Source of the DNA: CAINEC01 sp046303115
Lineage (GTDB): Bacteria > Bacteroidota > Bacteroidia > AKYH767-A > OLB10
Reading direction: 5' to 3'
DNA length: 23,729 nt
Assembly: GCA_046303115.1 (NCBI GenBank)
Contig: JBKCGZ010000105.1
Coordinates: 1-23,729, forward strand
Shown in pieces: positions 1 through 8,241 of the stretch. Both the position numbers and the translations under genes were made by a program. The notes under the pieces were generated by a model that was not told the DNA's origin, searched no databases, and was given only the letters and a program-made list of their open reading frames with translations. The first letter of the stretch is position 1. The number at the start of each line of letters is the position of its first letter.

Positions 1-757
1 TGATAAAGGCTACAATCGCTAATAATGAAACGATTATTTTTTTATCACTGAAATTAATTGCTATTTTTTTAGTTGAGAAGAAAAATATTTCAATTAGTAT
101 TATAGCAAACGGAATAGTGTAGGCGTTTTCTTTTGTAAGAATTGCTAACAAGAATGATGTTAAGGCTCCTGCGAAATAAACATAAGCTGATTTGCCATTA
201 TTCAATCTGCCTTTCATGTATAATGCAATTGAAAGGAAATAAAACATAGCTACCATTGAAGCCATCCGTTGTACAATATAGGTTACAGCTCCTGTTGCTA
301 ATGGATGCGATACAAATAGTAATGCGGTGATTAATGCAATCGACGATTGATGTTGAGCAAGTGAATGATCTTTTAACGAAGGCGATTTAAATACTAATCG
401 CACAATCCAAAACACGAGCGTTGCATTGATAACATGAATCAACATATTGACAAAATGATACCCCCATACATTATACTGTCCGTAATGAAAGTTAATCGCA
501 AATGAATAAAACGCAAGAAAACGAGAGTGGTTAATATCCCACATTTGTTTTATATTAGTTAAACTTCTTATTGCTTCGTTATCTAAAATATTATGTTTAT
601 CATCAAATTGAAAACTGCAATCAAAAGAGTTAGCATAAATCAACATTCCAAGAATCACAATAGCAATTCCTCCAATCCAATTAAAAATAGTGTTGCCACT
701 AGATTGATCATTAATCTTGCCTTTACTTTTATTCACTGATTTCTTCGATGGTTTCAT
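1..757 (-). CDS. TMTC-like GT-C membrane glycosyltransferase, partial (N-terminal 252 residues)
   Basis: Translation on the minus strand from ATG at 757 stays open for 252 codons to the window edge, so the C-terminus is missing. Visible features are a basic cytoplasmic N-terminus, a first membrane helix near residues 25-43, an acidic FDD motif at 51-53 in the first external loop, then hydrophobic helices near 98-122, 138-150, 165-182, 192-207, 213-228 and 240-252. The motifs HPLATGAVTYIVQR (151-164) and LTKENAYTIP (207-216) resemble bacterial TMTC-like proteins, which are GT-C membrane glycosyltransferases often carrying C-terminal TPR repeats. Such enzymes use polyprenyl-phosphate sugars as donors, and the gene directly upstream (815-1774) looks like a synthase of such a donor. 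It is the last visible gene of the polysaccharide operon, 57 bases after its neighbour. Whether it glycosylates a protein or a glycan cannot be told. The family call is by motif memory; the membrane topology is clear. Confidence 0.8.
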   Translation of the reverse strand, partial: MKPSKKSVNKSKGKINDQSSGNTIFNWIGGIAIVILGMLIYANSFDCSFQFDDKHNILDNEAIRSLTNIKQMWDINHSRFLAFYSFAINFHYGQYNVWGYHFVNMLIHVINATLVFWIVRLVFKSPSLKDHSLAQHQSSIALITALLFVSHPLATGAVTYIVQRMASMVAMFYFLSIALYMKGRLNNGKSAYVYFAGALTSFLLAILTKENAYTIPFAIILIEIFFFSTKKIAINFSDKKIIVSLLAIVAFI

Positions 758-814
758 ATGTTAATCGGGTGTTAATTCAAATAGTCAATTAGGGAAGCAA
801 TTATTACGATTATA

Positions 815-1774
815 TCAGGAAGATTGTTTCTTAGGATAGTTATTTACATCAAAGGCAAGTCCTGCAAGTAATAATTGAAATCCTAGAATAATTAGTAAGG
901 TTGGTAATATTACTGTACCGGTAGGAGCACCAATCCCAAGTTTATCATACTCTTCATATTTAAGTAAACCAAAAATAAATCCGTATAAGAAAATGGGTAT
1001 GCCTGTTATTAAATACAACGTACCAACATTAAAATCAAATAAAAAGTATTTCAATAAAATTCTCCTTAAGAAAGTGACTAATAACTTGGGAGGAAATTCA
1101 AATAATGTTTTTGTGCTGGATAAACCTGATATTTCATCACCATATTTTGCTTTCATTGGCACATCAAATACCACTGCATTGCAAAAGTATAGTTCTGCAA
1201 TCATGGATGTTTCAAAATAATAACGCTTATGTAATTTATGAAAATTAACTAACGCAAGCGTTTCATTTTTTATCGCTGTGAATCCGTTGGTAGGATCAAA
1301 TATATTCCAGTAACCAGAGGCAGCTTTAATTAAGAAACTTAATCCTAAATTACCAATTCGTCGAACAGGAGGCATAGCTTGTAGTGCTCGAAGATCTCTA
1401 AATCGATTGCCTTTCGAAAAATCGGCCTTCCCTTCTATAAGCGGTTGAATTAATTTAGTAATATTAGATGCATCCATTTGTCCATCACCATCCATTTTGA
1501 TAGTAATATCAGCACCTAATTCTAATGATTTTTTATAACCTGAAATCATCGCCCCACCTACACCTTGATTAGTTTGATGATGAACAATATAAATTTTATT
1601 GTTCCCCTCAGCTAGTTGTTCTAAAATAGAAAAGGTGTTATCGGTTGATTTATCATTTACAGCTACGATAAAACTAATTTCTTGAGGAATTCCATTAATA
1701 ACCTCTTCAATATGTTTTGAAACGTTATAGCAAGGGATAACCACGCAAATTTTATTATTATCTAAATGAATCAT
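815..1774 (-). CDS. GT2 glycosyltransferase, polyprenyl-phosphate hexose synthase (DPM1/GtrB-like)
   Basis: A 319-residue protein with a GT-A fold N-terminal half: VVIPCYN (11-17), NDKSTDNT (40-47) and the metal/nucleotide-binding DGDGQ at 95-99. These are characteristic of the dolichol-phosphate mannosyltransferase branch of family GT2. Two hydrophobic segments near 250-272 and 285-309 at the C-terminus should anchor it in the inner membrane, as in GtrB-type enzymes. The expected reaction is transfer of a sugar from a nucleotide donor to polyprenyl phosphate on the cytoplasmic face. The next gene downstream (757-1) is a TMTC-like GT-C protein that could use this lipid-linked donor, so the two may work as a pair. 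It starts 25 bases after the end of the GT4 gene. The sugar specificity cannot be read from the sequence. An alternative is a GT2 adding a sugar to an undecaprenyl-linked repeat unit, but the DGDGQ motif and C-terminal helices favour the DPM-like reading. Confidence 0.88.
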   Translation of the reverse strand: MIHLDNNKICVVIPCYNVSKHIEEVINGIPQEISFIVAVNDKSTDNTFSILEQLAEGNNKIYIVHHQTNQGVGGAMISGYKKSLELGADITIKMDGDGQMDASNITKLIQPLIEGKADFSKGNRFRDLRALQAMPPVRRIGNLGLSFLIKAASGYWNIFDPTNGFTAIKNETLALVNFHKLHKRYYFETSMIAELYFCNAVVFDVPMKAKYGDEISGLSSTKTLFEFPPKLLVTFLRRILLKYFLFDFNVGTLYLITGIPIFLYGFIFGLLKYEEYDKLGIGAPTGTVILPTLLIILGFQLLLAGLAFDVNNYPKKQSS

Positions 1775-1799
1775 ATGCGTTAAATTTATAAACTAATTA

Positions 1800-2966
1800 T
1801 TAGTAATGCTTTTTCATTTCGTTATGAAATTGCATCCCAATAAATGTTGGACTGTTTTTTCGATTAATATCACTAATCGCATTTTTCAATAGCAAATTCG
1901 AATCATAGTTTTCTGAATTTAAATAGTCTATTTTGTTTGCAAGGTCAGAAACATCCTTACACTTAAATAAGAATCCGTTTTTACCATCTTCAACGATATC
2001 AGAATTTGGCTCTAAGTCAGATGCCAAAACTAATTTAGGGAAACTCATTGCCATTAAAAGAACTCCACTTTGGTAAATAAAACGATAGGGGAGAATAACC
2101 GCCTTAGAAATTGAAAACAATACATCTCTTTCTTCATCACTGATATGTCTTATTACAGAAATGATTTTTTCTTCTAAATCATTCTCTTTGATAATAGCTT
2201 CATATTTATCCCAATCTTCAAAACGAAGTTTGCCAGCAATAACTAGTTTGTAATTACTTTTAGTCTCAGCAGCCGCTCTTAATAATATATCAACACCTTT
2301 TGCTTTTTTAATTTGTCCGAAGAAAAGTAAGATGACTTCTTTATTTTTTACAGCTTTAGTTATTCTTTCAGAGAGATTATTTAGTATTGTGTGATTGTTT
2401 TTTAATTCTTCTACTTTACTTTTATCTTGATGAAATTTATCAAATAACTGAATAAAATTAACGTGAGGAATAATCGCTGTTCGTTCAAGCGATTTTATAG
2501 AGATGATTTTTGAAATTTCCTCTTTACAGAAATTATTATGTACAACTCTTTGATTAGGTAATTTATCTACCACCCATTTTTTAATTATTGTCGAAGTTGC
2601 AAATTCTAAACTTTCAATATCGTGTACTATGGTTAACACTTTGAATCGTAAAATACGAGAAGAAAGTAAGGTAATTAAATCAAAAACTGTCGGACTAAAT
2701 ATGTGTATGATAATCCAATCGACTCCAGATAAACGTGCATGAAAAATACTTCTAAAAAAACCAATGAAGGAGCTTAAAACAGATTTTAGTTTACTTACAC
2801 CAATATTATTGAAATACTTCTTATATGTTATCCCGTTTTCATAACAATTAAAATTCGAATATAAATAACAATTATCACCTGCAGCAATCAAACCCCTAAG
2901 CAAAGAAAGATCATAATGATCAATTCCGGCTTTGCTTCCTACATTATCTATTATCGCAATTTTCAT
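1800..2966 (-). CDS. GT4-family glycosyltransferase
   Basis: A 388-residue GT-B fold protein. The N-terminal Rossmann domain begins MKIAIIDNVGSKAG, with a conserved IVHDIESLEF stretch near 113-122. The C-terminal nucleotide-sugar-binding domain shows FGQIKKAKGVDILLRA (216-231), LVIAGK (241-246), and ILPYRFIYQSGVLLMAM (291-307) followed by DIVEDGKNGFLF (323-334), the usual order in CAZy family GT4. In most GT4 enzymes the donor-binding EX7E motif has a glutamate where this protein has Gln299 (YQSG); some polysaccharide-locus relatives share that change. It is cytosolic or membrane-associated and should add a sugar to the growing lipid-linked repeat unit. Its ATG overlaps the stop of the preceding GH5-like gene as ATGA (2966-2963), which suggests translational coupling. 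It is the only GT4 in the visible part of the operon, so other glycosyltransferases for the repeat unit must be encoded elsewhere. Sugar and linkage are unknown. Confidence 0.88.
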   Translation of the reverse strand: MKIAIIDNVGSKAGIDHYDLSLLRGLIAAGDNCYLYSNFNCYENGITYKKYFNNIGVSKLKSVLSSFIGFFRSIFHARLSGVDWIIIHIFSPTVFDLITLLSSRILRFKVLTIVHDIESLEFATSTIIKKWVVDKLPNQRVVHNNFCKEEISKIISIKSLERTAIIPHVNFIQLFDKFHQDKSKVEELKNNHTILNNLSERITKAVKNKEVILLFFGQIKKAKGVDILLRAAAETKSNYKLVIAGKLRFEDWDKYEAIIKENDLEEKIISVIRHISDEERDVLFSISKAVILPYRFIYQSGVLLMAMSFPKLVLASDLEPNSDIVEDGKNGFLFKCKDVSDLANKIDYLNSENYDSNLLLKNAISDINRKNSPTFIGMQFHNEMKKHY

Positions 2967-4111
2967 TTATTACTTTTCTTGTAGAGCGTTGTTATAAAAT
3001 ATTTCCAGATAGCAGTTTCTTTTCCTTTATTTTCTAACTTCCATTCTTTCATGTTATCATTCGGATTTTTTACTTCCATAAATGGATTCCAGAAATCATA
3101 ATCGGGTTGATACGCAAAATAAGACCAACCCCAATTATATTGACTAATAATATCAGCAACATCTTTCACCCATTGGTTGCAATTGGGAGCCCATCTTACT
3201 GATTGAAATTCGCCAATATAAATTGGATAACCTGTTTTACTTTCAAATGTTTTTAGTGAATTGAAGGTTTTAATTAGAGCGTTTTTATCCCAATATTTAC
3301 CTGCAATAGTTCCAGGATATTCTACCCCACGAGGCCTGTTCTTAATACCTTGATGTGTAAAAGGCATAGGCAAATACATATGCGCTCCATAAATCAATTT
3401 ATCATCTTTAATATTGAATCCTTTAAATCCAACATAATTTAATGGTTTACCAAAAGGACCAGGAGTTAATAGAAGGAATCTATTTTTATCGTACTTGCGA
3501 ATAATTTTTAAGGTATTATTAAAAAACTCTTCCAAGCGCGGAGGCGACTGTGCTTTCGAAAACTCATCGCTGCCAATTGCTGGCTCACCTATAAACTCAT
3601 AAGCACTTAATTCATCACCTCTGTTTTTAAAATGATTACAGATAATATTAATTTGAGCATATGCACTATCCATATATGTATTGCCTTGCCAAAACTCTTT
3701 AGACTTATCATCTACATCATCATTTGGGTCTAATACTAAATAGTTATCTGCAATGAGGGCTGTCATTTTATATTTCTTACATTCATCAAGAATCTTATCA
3801 GCCCATGCAATTTCATTATAAAAAGCATCTACTGGTTTTATCTTTCCATTTTCTGTTCGCTTGCATGGTTTTAATTGTATTCGCACGAAATTAATCCCAC
3901 AACTATTGAGATATTGAATGTCTTGGTAATCTGATTTCCCTGATTGAAGTGAGATACCTCTCCACGGCCAACCCTTTGGACGAGCAGTTGATTTAACAAC
4001 TATACAACTTGCTGTATTACTCTTCTTACCTTGAATTATTTTAGAGCCAAATCCAATAGCAATTGATAATCCTGTTATACTAAAAAGGACAAGTAGTATT
4101 TTATTTTTCAT
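2963..4111 (-). CDS. Membrane-anchored GH5-like glycoside hydrolase (cellulase family)
   Basis: A 382-residue protein with one N-terminal hydrophobic segment (about 4-22) acting as signal or anchor, then a TIM-barrel glycosidase related to family GH5. Visible landmarks are RGISLQ (51-56), NFVRIQL (74-80), the acid/base strand YEFIGEPA (171-178, Glu176), the active-site YGAHMYLP (241-248, His244 and Tyr246), the nucleophile strand YIGEFQ (298-303, Glu301) and GWSYFAYQ near the C-terminus. Both catalytic glutamates are present, but the residue before the acid/base Glu is Gly instead of the usual Asn of the NEP motif. Glycosidases in exopolysaccharide operons often trim or release nascent chains, as BcsZ does in cellulose synthesis, so a role at the periplasmic face is likely. 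Its start overlaps the preceding sulfotransferase stop by one base (TAATG), and its own stop overlaps the GT4 start (ATGA). The substrate is unknown; it might act on the sulfated product of this locus. Confidence 0.85.
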   Translation of the reverse strand: MKNKILLVLFSITGLSIAIGFGSKIIQGKKSNTASCIVVKSTARPKGWPWRGISLQSGKSDYQDIQYLNSCGINFVRIQLKPCKRTENGKIKPVDAFYNEIAWADKILDECKKYKMTALIADNYLVLDPNDDVDDKSKEFWQGNTYMDSAYAQINIICNHFKNRGDELSAYEFIGEPAIGSDEFSKAQSPPRLEEFFNNTLKIIRKYDKNRFLLLTPGPFGKPLNYVGFKGFNIKDDKLIYGAHMYLPMPFTHQGIKNRPRGVEYPGTIAGKYWDKNALIKTFNSLKTFESKTGYPIYIGEFQSVRWAPNCNQWVKDVADIISQYNWGWSYFAYQPDYDFWNPFMEVKNPNDNMKEWKLENKGKETAIWKYFITTLYKKSNK

Positions 4112-5115
4112 TATTTTAAAATTCTATTTTTTATAAAACTTATGATTCCTTTTGTTCTTCCCCAGTTTAACATTAATGCAAGTACACCTTTGATTGGCAA
4201 TAATAGAAGGTACCAAATTTTACTAAACACATTAACATTAACTCCGCTCAATGGATAATTAAAATGATTCATTTCTTCCTTTGCAATTTTTTCACAAATT
4301 TCGATTTCTCCATTAGACAAGCCACCTCTATGCCAAGCACCAACACGTTTTTCATCAACCCCCAATTTATTTGGATCATCTTTTTGTGATGAACTTCCTA
4401 CTTGTGGTACTAGCAGCATTTGTTCTTCATAATTAATTTCACAATGCTCGCATATCTTTTTTAATATAGTGGATGTGTTTAATAAAAGATCTTCAAATTT
4501 TATGGTGATTACATTTGGATGGTTTTCAAAAATAATAGCAGATGAAACAGCATTCTTCCATAATCTTGATATAAAATACGGATGATAATTTGCCCAAAAA
4601 CGTAAAGACTCTTTATTCGTCACATAATTTCCTCCCATCCTACGACGTTGATGTCTGTTCTTTTGTGATAATACAACATCACGAGGGTCTCGTACCAGAT
4701 GTATTATTTTACACTTTGGAAATTTTTTAAATAGCTGTGACAACTTAAAAATATTTCCTGGTAAGTCTTCGCAAGGAATTTGCTTATTATTTTTTAATGC
4801 TGATTGATGAACAAAATAACTGTAAGCATCCCAAGCATCTAATCCATCTTTGTAAAAAATCGCCATCATTTTATTAGCATATGAATAATACTTTTCAGGA
4901 TTACGTTTTGCATGGAATCCATTCTCGTATACATCTAAAAGCCAAGTGAAAATTTTATTACAATCTTCTTTACTGATAGTATCTAATTCTTTGCCGTGTG
5001 CAATGCAAGGGCCGAACAAATGCAATTCAGGAAATAAATTCACTTTTGAGTTATTACCTAACATTCTGCCAAGCATGGTAGTTCCTGAACGACTATTGCC
5101 AACTATAAAAATCAT
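4111..5115 (-). CDS. PAPS-dependent sulfotransferase family protein (1 of 4)
   Basis: A 334-residue protein starting directly with the 5'-phosphosulfate-binding loop IVGNSRSGTTML (4-15). The 3'-phosphate-binding motif IIHLVRDPRDVVLS lies at 137-150, in the usual order for carbohydrate sulfotransferases that use PAPS. IKFEDLLLN further on is also typical. A hydrophobic stretch near 296-315 (WYLLLLPIKGVLALML) at the C-terminus may tether it to the membrane. It should transfer sulfate to a hydroxyl of a glycan intermediate on the cytoplasmic side. It diverges from the three tandem sulfotransferases upstream in the operon: the loop is SRSGTT instead of AKSGTT-like, and the long KNRHQRRR basic run is specific to it. 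It therefore probably modifies a different position or sugar. Its ATG overlaps the stop of the polymerase-like gene (ATGA, 5115-5112). No PAPS-synthesis genes are visible in the window. Confidence 0.88.
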   Translation of the reverse strand: MIFIVGNSRSGTTMLGRMLGNNSKVNLFPELHLFGPCIAHGKELDTISKEDCNKIFTWLLDVYENGFHAKRNPEKYYSYANKMMAIFYKDGLDAWDAYSYFVHQSALKNNKQIPCEDLPGNIFKLSQLFKKFPKCKIIHLVRDPRDVVLSQKNRHQRRRMGGNYVTNKESLRFWANYHPYFISRLWKNAVSSAIIFENHPNVITIKFEDLLLNTSTILKKICEHCEINYEEQMLLVPQVGSSSQKDDPNKLGVDEKRVGAWHRGGLSNGEIEICEKIAKEEMNHFNYPLSGVNVNVFSKIWYLLLLPIKGVLALMLNWGRTKGIISFIKNRILK

Positions 5116-6374
5116 ATTTTATCTTCTAAATTTTCCTTGCTATAGCGAAAGTAATATACTATACCGAGATATACTGCTATTACTCCAAAGAATTTCTGAT
5201 TGGATGCAGCAGTAAAATAATCTGCAAATTGGAACAGCATGACATAAATGGATGATACATATAAAGCACTGTTTTTTATATTAATTTTTCTACTATATCT
5301 CCATGTCATTATGAAAGGAATATAAAATATCAGTGTTCCTAATATTCCATAAACATATAGGTTACCTAGTAAACCTACATCAACAGGATAGAAGTGTTTA
5401 TTAATACTTCTGAAACCATCATTCCATTTGGTACTTAGAAATCCTACTCCCAGTAAAGGATGCTTTATAAACCCTTCTATTGCAATTTTAGATTCCATGA
5501 ACCTTATATTCGTGGATGATTCTGCCACTTTATTACCTGTTAATGTTTCAACTGCTGTAATGTATAAGTTGATATTTTTATTTAGAAAATCAGGTGCTAA
5601 TAATCCTATTGTACCAAACACTAATATACCACCAACCCCCGATAGAATTAGTGTTCTAATAATTCTAGGGAATGAAAAATTTAATAAAATATAAACACAT
5701 ATAGTACCAGTTATAGCAACTAATTGTGTTCTATCCAATAAATAAACAAGAATGTAGAAACCTGTCAATATCGCTGAAAAAGTCCATCCTTTTTCCTTGC
5801 TCACCCATATTTTAAATAAACTGTAAAGGAATAAGCCATACATACAAGAATCAGGAAACTCATATCGATAACCTTTATTAGGACTAAGCGTGACAAAGTC
5901 GGTGTCTAAAAATTGTGCAGGATTAACGAACATATAAAAAAGTAAAAAGATAAAAAGCATCGTTTGTAGTGATCTGATAAAATACTTTTCAAATTTATCT
6001 ATGCTTAACCACCCATCTCCTAATGCTGTTGCAATAAAATGTGCACTCAATACCATCGTTAATTGTCGCTGTGCCAACAATCCAAATATTATTGGTTGCC
6101 CAAAAACTTTACTTGCTTGCATTGCACTAATAAATGGCATAATTAAAAATGGCAACATGATTAATGTGATGGTTTTTACCTTTTTTAATGATAGAGCTTT
6201 ATACCATTCAAATAAATAATGTGTCAATAAAATAAATATAAAACTAACTGATGTTACATCAACGAAAACCCTGTTGGGCAAACGACCAAAAATGGAAAAT
6301 GCATTAGCAAAAAATAAAAACCATAGAAGTTGATAAAAACTTCCTTTTAAAAATCTATTTAAATTCAGTTGCAT
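5112..6374 (-). CDS. O-antigen polymerase/ligase-like polytopic membrane protein (Wzy/WaaL type)
   Basis: A 420-residue, very hydrophobic protein with about ten to twelve predicted membrane helices spread over its length. There is a long polar, external-type loop between about residues 270 and 330 that contains GVGFLSTKWNDGF and a G-rich pattern (IKHPLLGVGF). That layout, and the motif HPLLGVGFLS in the last large loop, is characteristic of the Wzy_C/O-antigen ligase superfamily. The role would be polymerisation of lipid-linked repeat units, or ligation of the finished glycan to an acceptor, on the periplasmic side of the inner membrane. It sits between sulfotransferase genes and in the same operon as a Wzx-like flippase, which supports a Wzx/Wzy-type pathway. 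The gene begins 8 bases after the upstream sulfotransferase stop and overlaps the next gene by 4 bases. Polymerase and ligase cannot be told apart from sequence alone. Confidence 0.85.
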   Translation of the reverse strand: MQLNLNRFLKGSFYQLLWFLFFANAFSIFGRLPNRVFVDVTSVSFIFILLTHYLFEWYKALSLKKVKTITLIMLPFLIMPFISAMQASKVFGQPIIFGLLAQRQLTMVLSAHFIATALGDGWLSIDKFEKYFIRSLQTMLFIFLLFYMFVNPAQFLDTDFVTLSPNKGYRYEFPDSCMYGLFLYSLFKIWVSKEKGWTFSAILTGFYILVYLLDRTQLVAITGTICVYILLNFSFPRIIRTLILSGVGGILVFGTIGLLAPDFLNKNINLYITAVETLTGNKVAESSTNIRFMESKIAIEGFIKHPLLGVGFLSTKWNDGFRSINKHFYPVDVGLLGNLYVYGILGTLIFYIPFIMTWRYSRKINIKNSALYVSSIYVMLFQFADYFTAASNQKFFGVIAVYLGIVYYFRYSKENLEDKI

Positions 6375-6382
6375 TTTTTTAA

Positions 6383-7321
6383 TTACTTCCAGTGATTAAG
6401 GGTTACTCCAATTAATTCTTCCAACTTTTCTATGTCATTTTTGTAATAATCTTTTAGTAATAGCTTATATGTAGCAGGTAATTGTTCTTTATTTTCTTTT
6501 GATAATAATTGCTTAAGAAACTTATGAATCCCTAAAAATTTTAATACTTTTCTTAAGCGTGATTTTAAACTACCTGATTCAAGAAAATTATCTACAATAC
6601 TTTTTCTTGCTTCATTTGTTTTTTTGTTTTCAATTAATTCAATTTCGGAATTTAAAGAAACACCAATAAACCCTAGTATTTTGCATATAGTGTTTTTTGG
6701 ATTTAACTTATAATCATCGTAAAAACAAATAAATACTTGTTCTTTCGGAAATACATCTAAATATCTCTTTACTTGTTCATAGTAAAATCCACCACTCAAG
6801 AATATAGGATCTCTTCCCCAGATTGGATTTGATATCAGATGAAGTTTATCGAATTCACTTTTAAAATTAGCTGATACAAGTCCCATTCGTTTTTCCATAT
6901 TGAAATGGCTCCATGCTCTTTCAGCAGGATTACGTAGGATAATGATGATTTTGGCCTGAGGATTATATTGATAAATATTTTCTGCAGCTTTTAGCGAATA
7001 TAAATAACTTACACTTGCTTCTCCACATTTTTGAGACGATTCTGCCTTGCTAAACAGTTTTTTATACATCGATTCATCCCTGATAAATGCATTCCATAAT
7101 TCACCTTGCATTCCATCATTTATCCATTGCGCAGCATTATCTTTTTTTAATTTCTCTTGTAATCCTTTTCGTAATTCTTCAATCGCAACTTCATTATAGA
7201 AATAATTAGGTTCCTTTATTGGCGACATATAAATATCCGCATACGATGCAAGTGTCTGTTGCAAAGCAGTTGTGCCCGATTTGGCAGCTCCTACAATAAA
7301 GAAATCTGGTTTATTGCTCAT
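6383..7321 (-). CDS. PAPS-dependent sulfotransferase family protein (2 of 4)
   Basis: A 312-residue sulfotransferase. I place the start at ATG 7321 (MSNKPDFF), which overlaps the upstream stop as ATGA; a TTG four codons earlier is in frame but less likely. The 5'-PSB loop is FIVGAAKSGTTAL (8-20), followed by the acceptor-side motif MSPIKEPNYF (32-41). The 3'-PB motif LRNPAERAWSHF spans about 129-140. These match the NDST/heparan-type Sulfotransfer_1 class found in bacterial polysaccharide loci. It closely resembles the sulfotransferase at 8242-9198, with the same AAK-GTT loop, MSPIKEP and LRNP-RA-SH motifs, so the two look like paralogues with another sulfotransferase between them. The likely role is sulfation of the exported polysaccharide from PAPS. 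C-terminal regions are Lys-rich and less conserved. The acceptor sugar is unknown. Confidence 0.88.
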   Translation of the reverse strand: MSNKPDFFIVGAAKSGTTALQQTLASYADIYMSPIKEPNYFYNEVAIEELRKGLQEKLKKDNAAQWINDGMQGELWNAFIRDESMYKKLFSKAESSQKCGEASVSYLYSLKAAENIYQYNPQAKIIIILRNPAERAWSHFNMEKRMGLVSANFKSEFDKLHLISNPIWGRDPIFLSGGFYYEQVKRYLDVFPKEQVFICFYDDYKLNPKNTICKILGFIGVSLNSEIELIENKKTNEARKSIVDNFLESGSLKSRLRKVLKFLGIHKFLKQLLSKENKEQLPATYKLLLKDYYKNDIEKLEELIGVTLNHWK

Positions 7322-8238
7322 CGTTGCAGCCAAAAAGGTAAATTGATATTAGGGAAGTTTTTAAGCATGGATGCTAAACGCTCATTAGGGCCATCATATG
7401 TTTTTTTCAAGCGTGTAATGACTACCTCATCTCCTTTGTTGTTTGCATCACTTTTCTTTTCATTTATTCCGTAGTATAGTCCGCGAATAAATCGCTTTAG
7501 CTTGTAATGTTTTCTCCAAAATGTTTCAGTATGATGATTGAACCATAGAGCAAACTTATGTACAAAAGCTATTTTATAATCTGCAGTTCTATTTTCAATG
7601 GTAAAGTCTTCTTTTTTGAAGAATTTAAAATCAATTTCGAGCCACTTGCAAACTTTTTTCATTACACCTGAAGTATCATTCGATAGTTCATCAAAGAAAA
7701 TAATCAATAAACGGTCTTTAAAATGCTCCATCCAAATAGGAAGAAATGATGCGTAATCACCTTCAATTAGTCCTTGTGTGATATGATCTGTTTCATTTGA
7801 TTGACGGATTCCATTTTCGATAGAAGAAGACATTTCAACAAATTGTTGAAGGGTAGTATCAGCAGGAATCTCTAGCTTAGTAACACAATGACGGTAGAAA
7901 GAAATAAAGCGATCAGTAGGTTCACGGAGAATAAATATTATCTTAACATCATTACCAAGACGTTCTTCTATTTTATTGATTAATGATATACCACCGTATA
8001 AGTATGATGGTGTTGTTTCCAAAACATATTTCTCGTTAGCGTAATGCTTAAAGTGTGTTGCATATTCATCATTACTTGCGACTTCTTCGTTATAACGTGC
8101 TGGTAGTAAAAACGCAAGTTCTTTTATAAGTGAACCACAAACTTGTGGATGCATTGATAAGTAGGTATGTAATGATGTAGTACCCGCTTTGTGTACACCT
8201 CCAATAATTAAGTTGGGTAAATTATTTTTTCTTTCCAT
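7318..8238 (-). CDS. PAPS-dependent sulfotransferase family protein (3 of 4)
   Basis: A 306-residue sulfotransferase with 5'-PSB loop IIGGVHKAGTTSLHTYL (11-27) and 3'-PB motif IFILREPTDRFISFYRH (101-117). LIIFFDEL near 187 is also typical of the family. It differs from its two tandem neighbours: the loop is GVHKAGTT rather than GAAK-GTT, MSPIKEP is replaced by GSLIKELAFL, and the 3'-PB reads LREP. It is therefore a more distant member, and probably has a different acceptor position rather than being a recent duplicate. It begins 3 bases after the stop of the 8242 gene, and its stop overlaps the start of the 6383 gene (ATGA). The gene is intact, with no frameshift or missing motif. The acceptor is presumed to be an intermediate of the polysaccharide made by this operon. 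Confidence 0.88.
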   Translation of the reverse strand: MERKNNLPNLIIGGVHKAGTTSLHTYLSMHPQVCGSLIKELAFLLPARYNEEVASNDEYATHFKHYANEKYVLETTPSYLYGGISLINKIEERLGNDVKIIFILREPTDRFISFYRHCVTKLEIPADTTLQQFVEMSSSIENGIRQSNETDHITQGLIEGDYASFLPIWMEHFKDRLLIIFFDELSNDTSGVMKKVCKWLEIDFKFFKKEDFTIENRTADYKIAFVHKFALWFNHHTETFWRKHYKLKRFIRGLYYGINEKKSDANNKGDEVVITRLKKTYDGPNERLASMLKNFPNINLPFWLQR

Positions 8239-8241
8239 CTT

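Noticed and set aside
7322..7333. Upstream TTG start for the 6383 sulfotransferase
   Set aside because: ATG 7321 gives a typical ATGA overlap with the previous stop and begins directly before the sulfate-binding loop; TTG is a rarer start.
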